Source: Pseudolachnospira sp964507035 | GTDB lineage: Bacteria > Bacillota > Clostridia > Lachnospirales > Lachnospiraceae | Assembly: GCA_964507035.1 (NCBI GenBank) | Contig: CAZDOQ010000094.1 | Coordinates: 1-5,803, forward strand | Length of the DNA stretch: 5,803 nucleotides | Reading direction: 5' to 3' | Shown here: positions 5,742 through 5,803 of the stretch, one piece after another | Numbering within the stretch: position 1 is the first letter of the stretch | Layout: every line of letters begins with the position of its first letter | Notes under the pieces: generated by a model | The model's input: the letters and a program-made list of their open reading frames with translations, nothing else | Database searches by the model: none | What the model was told of the DNA's origin: nothing | Position numbers and translations under genes: made by a program

Positions 5742-5770
5742 ATTATAGCATCGGCAAAGAAGCCTTGCAA
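5742..5770 (-). promoter_or_regulatory. Near-consensus extended -10 promoter of the 151-aa gene
   Basis: On the minus strand, -35 TTGCAA (5770-5765) and a perfect -10 TATAAT (5747-5742) are separated by 17 bp. TGC directly precedes the -10, giving the extended TGnTATAAT form. The predicted start near 5735 leaves a leader of about 58 nt. This is the strongest promoter in the window and suggests housekeeping, abundant expression. Confidence 0.85.
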
Positions 5771-5803
5771 GCAAAAGTTTTTAAAACCCACAGCAAAACC
5801 TAC

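Noticed and set aside
5047..5742. Plus-strand open frame (231 codons) covering the 151-aa gene
   Set aside because: It runs through the regulator end, the terminator and the antisense of the membrane protein gene. The minus-strand gene has a proper start, ribosome binding site, membrane helix and promoter.
1..5803. CRISPR array, tRNA or rRNA genes, insertion sequence or attachment site
   Set aside because: No regularly spaced repeats, cloverleaf-like sequences, transposase or integrase motifs, or flanking terminal repeats were found on either strand.

Overview
The window reads as chromosomal DNA from a moderately GC-rich Gram-positive anaerobe of the class Clostridia (Oscillospiraceae- or Lachnospiraceae-like). 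This rests on the style of the two ABC exporter proteins, the strong AGGAGG-type ribosome binding sites and the small membrane protein at the right end. The taxon is a judgement from protein style, not a search result. There are five protein-coding genes, no RNA genes, no CRISPR array and no recognisable transposase or integrase.

Layout. (1) Positions 1-410, plus strand: the 3' end of a gene that enters from the left edge and resembles the C-terminus of nickel-dependent lactate racemase (LarA)-like proteins. This stretch is about 45% GC, and its reading frame runs tail-to-tail into the next gene. (2) Positions 328-3977, minus strand: a two-gene operon encoding the two halves of a heterodimeric ABC exporter. 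The first gene (579 aa) carries a degenerate nucleotide site. The second (626 aa), 29 bp downstream, carries the hydrolysis-competent site. (3) Positions 3978-4205: a 228-bp AT-rich divergent control region with two back-to-back promoters and two dyads of LysR-box form (T-N11-A). (4) Positions 4206-5132, plus strand: a LysR-type regulator, divergent from the exporter. (5) Positions 5133-5220: a bidirectional terminator containing two overlapping, mutually exclusive inverted repeats. (6) Positions 5221-5676, minus strand: a 151-aa single-pass membrane protein of unknown function, with its own near-consensus promoter at 5742-5770.

How the parts fit. The regulator and exporter form a self-contained module. 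The perfect 25-bp dyad at 4111-4135 is centred about 63 bp upstream of the predicted exporter start point, the usual place for the LysR recognition site. It also overlaps the -35 element of the regulator's own promoter, as expected for activation of the target with autorepression. The exporter would be an ATP-driven efflux pump of the TM287/288, BmrCD and LmrCD type; its substrate cannot be read from sequence.

Most worth a second look: the two-dyad control region, the abrupt change of composition with a run-on racemase-like tail at about 300-330 (a probable recombination junction), the interleaved hairpins in the terminator, and the conserved-looking unknown membrane protein. I did not find a clearly new multi-gene system; the exporter itself is a known architecture.
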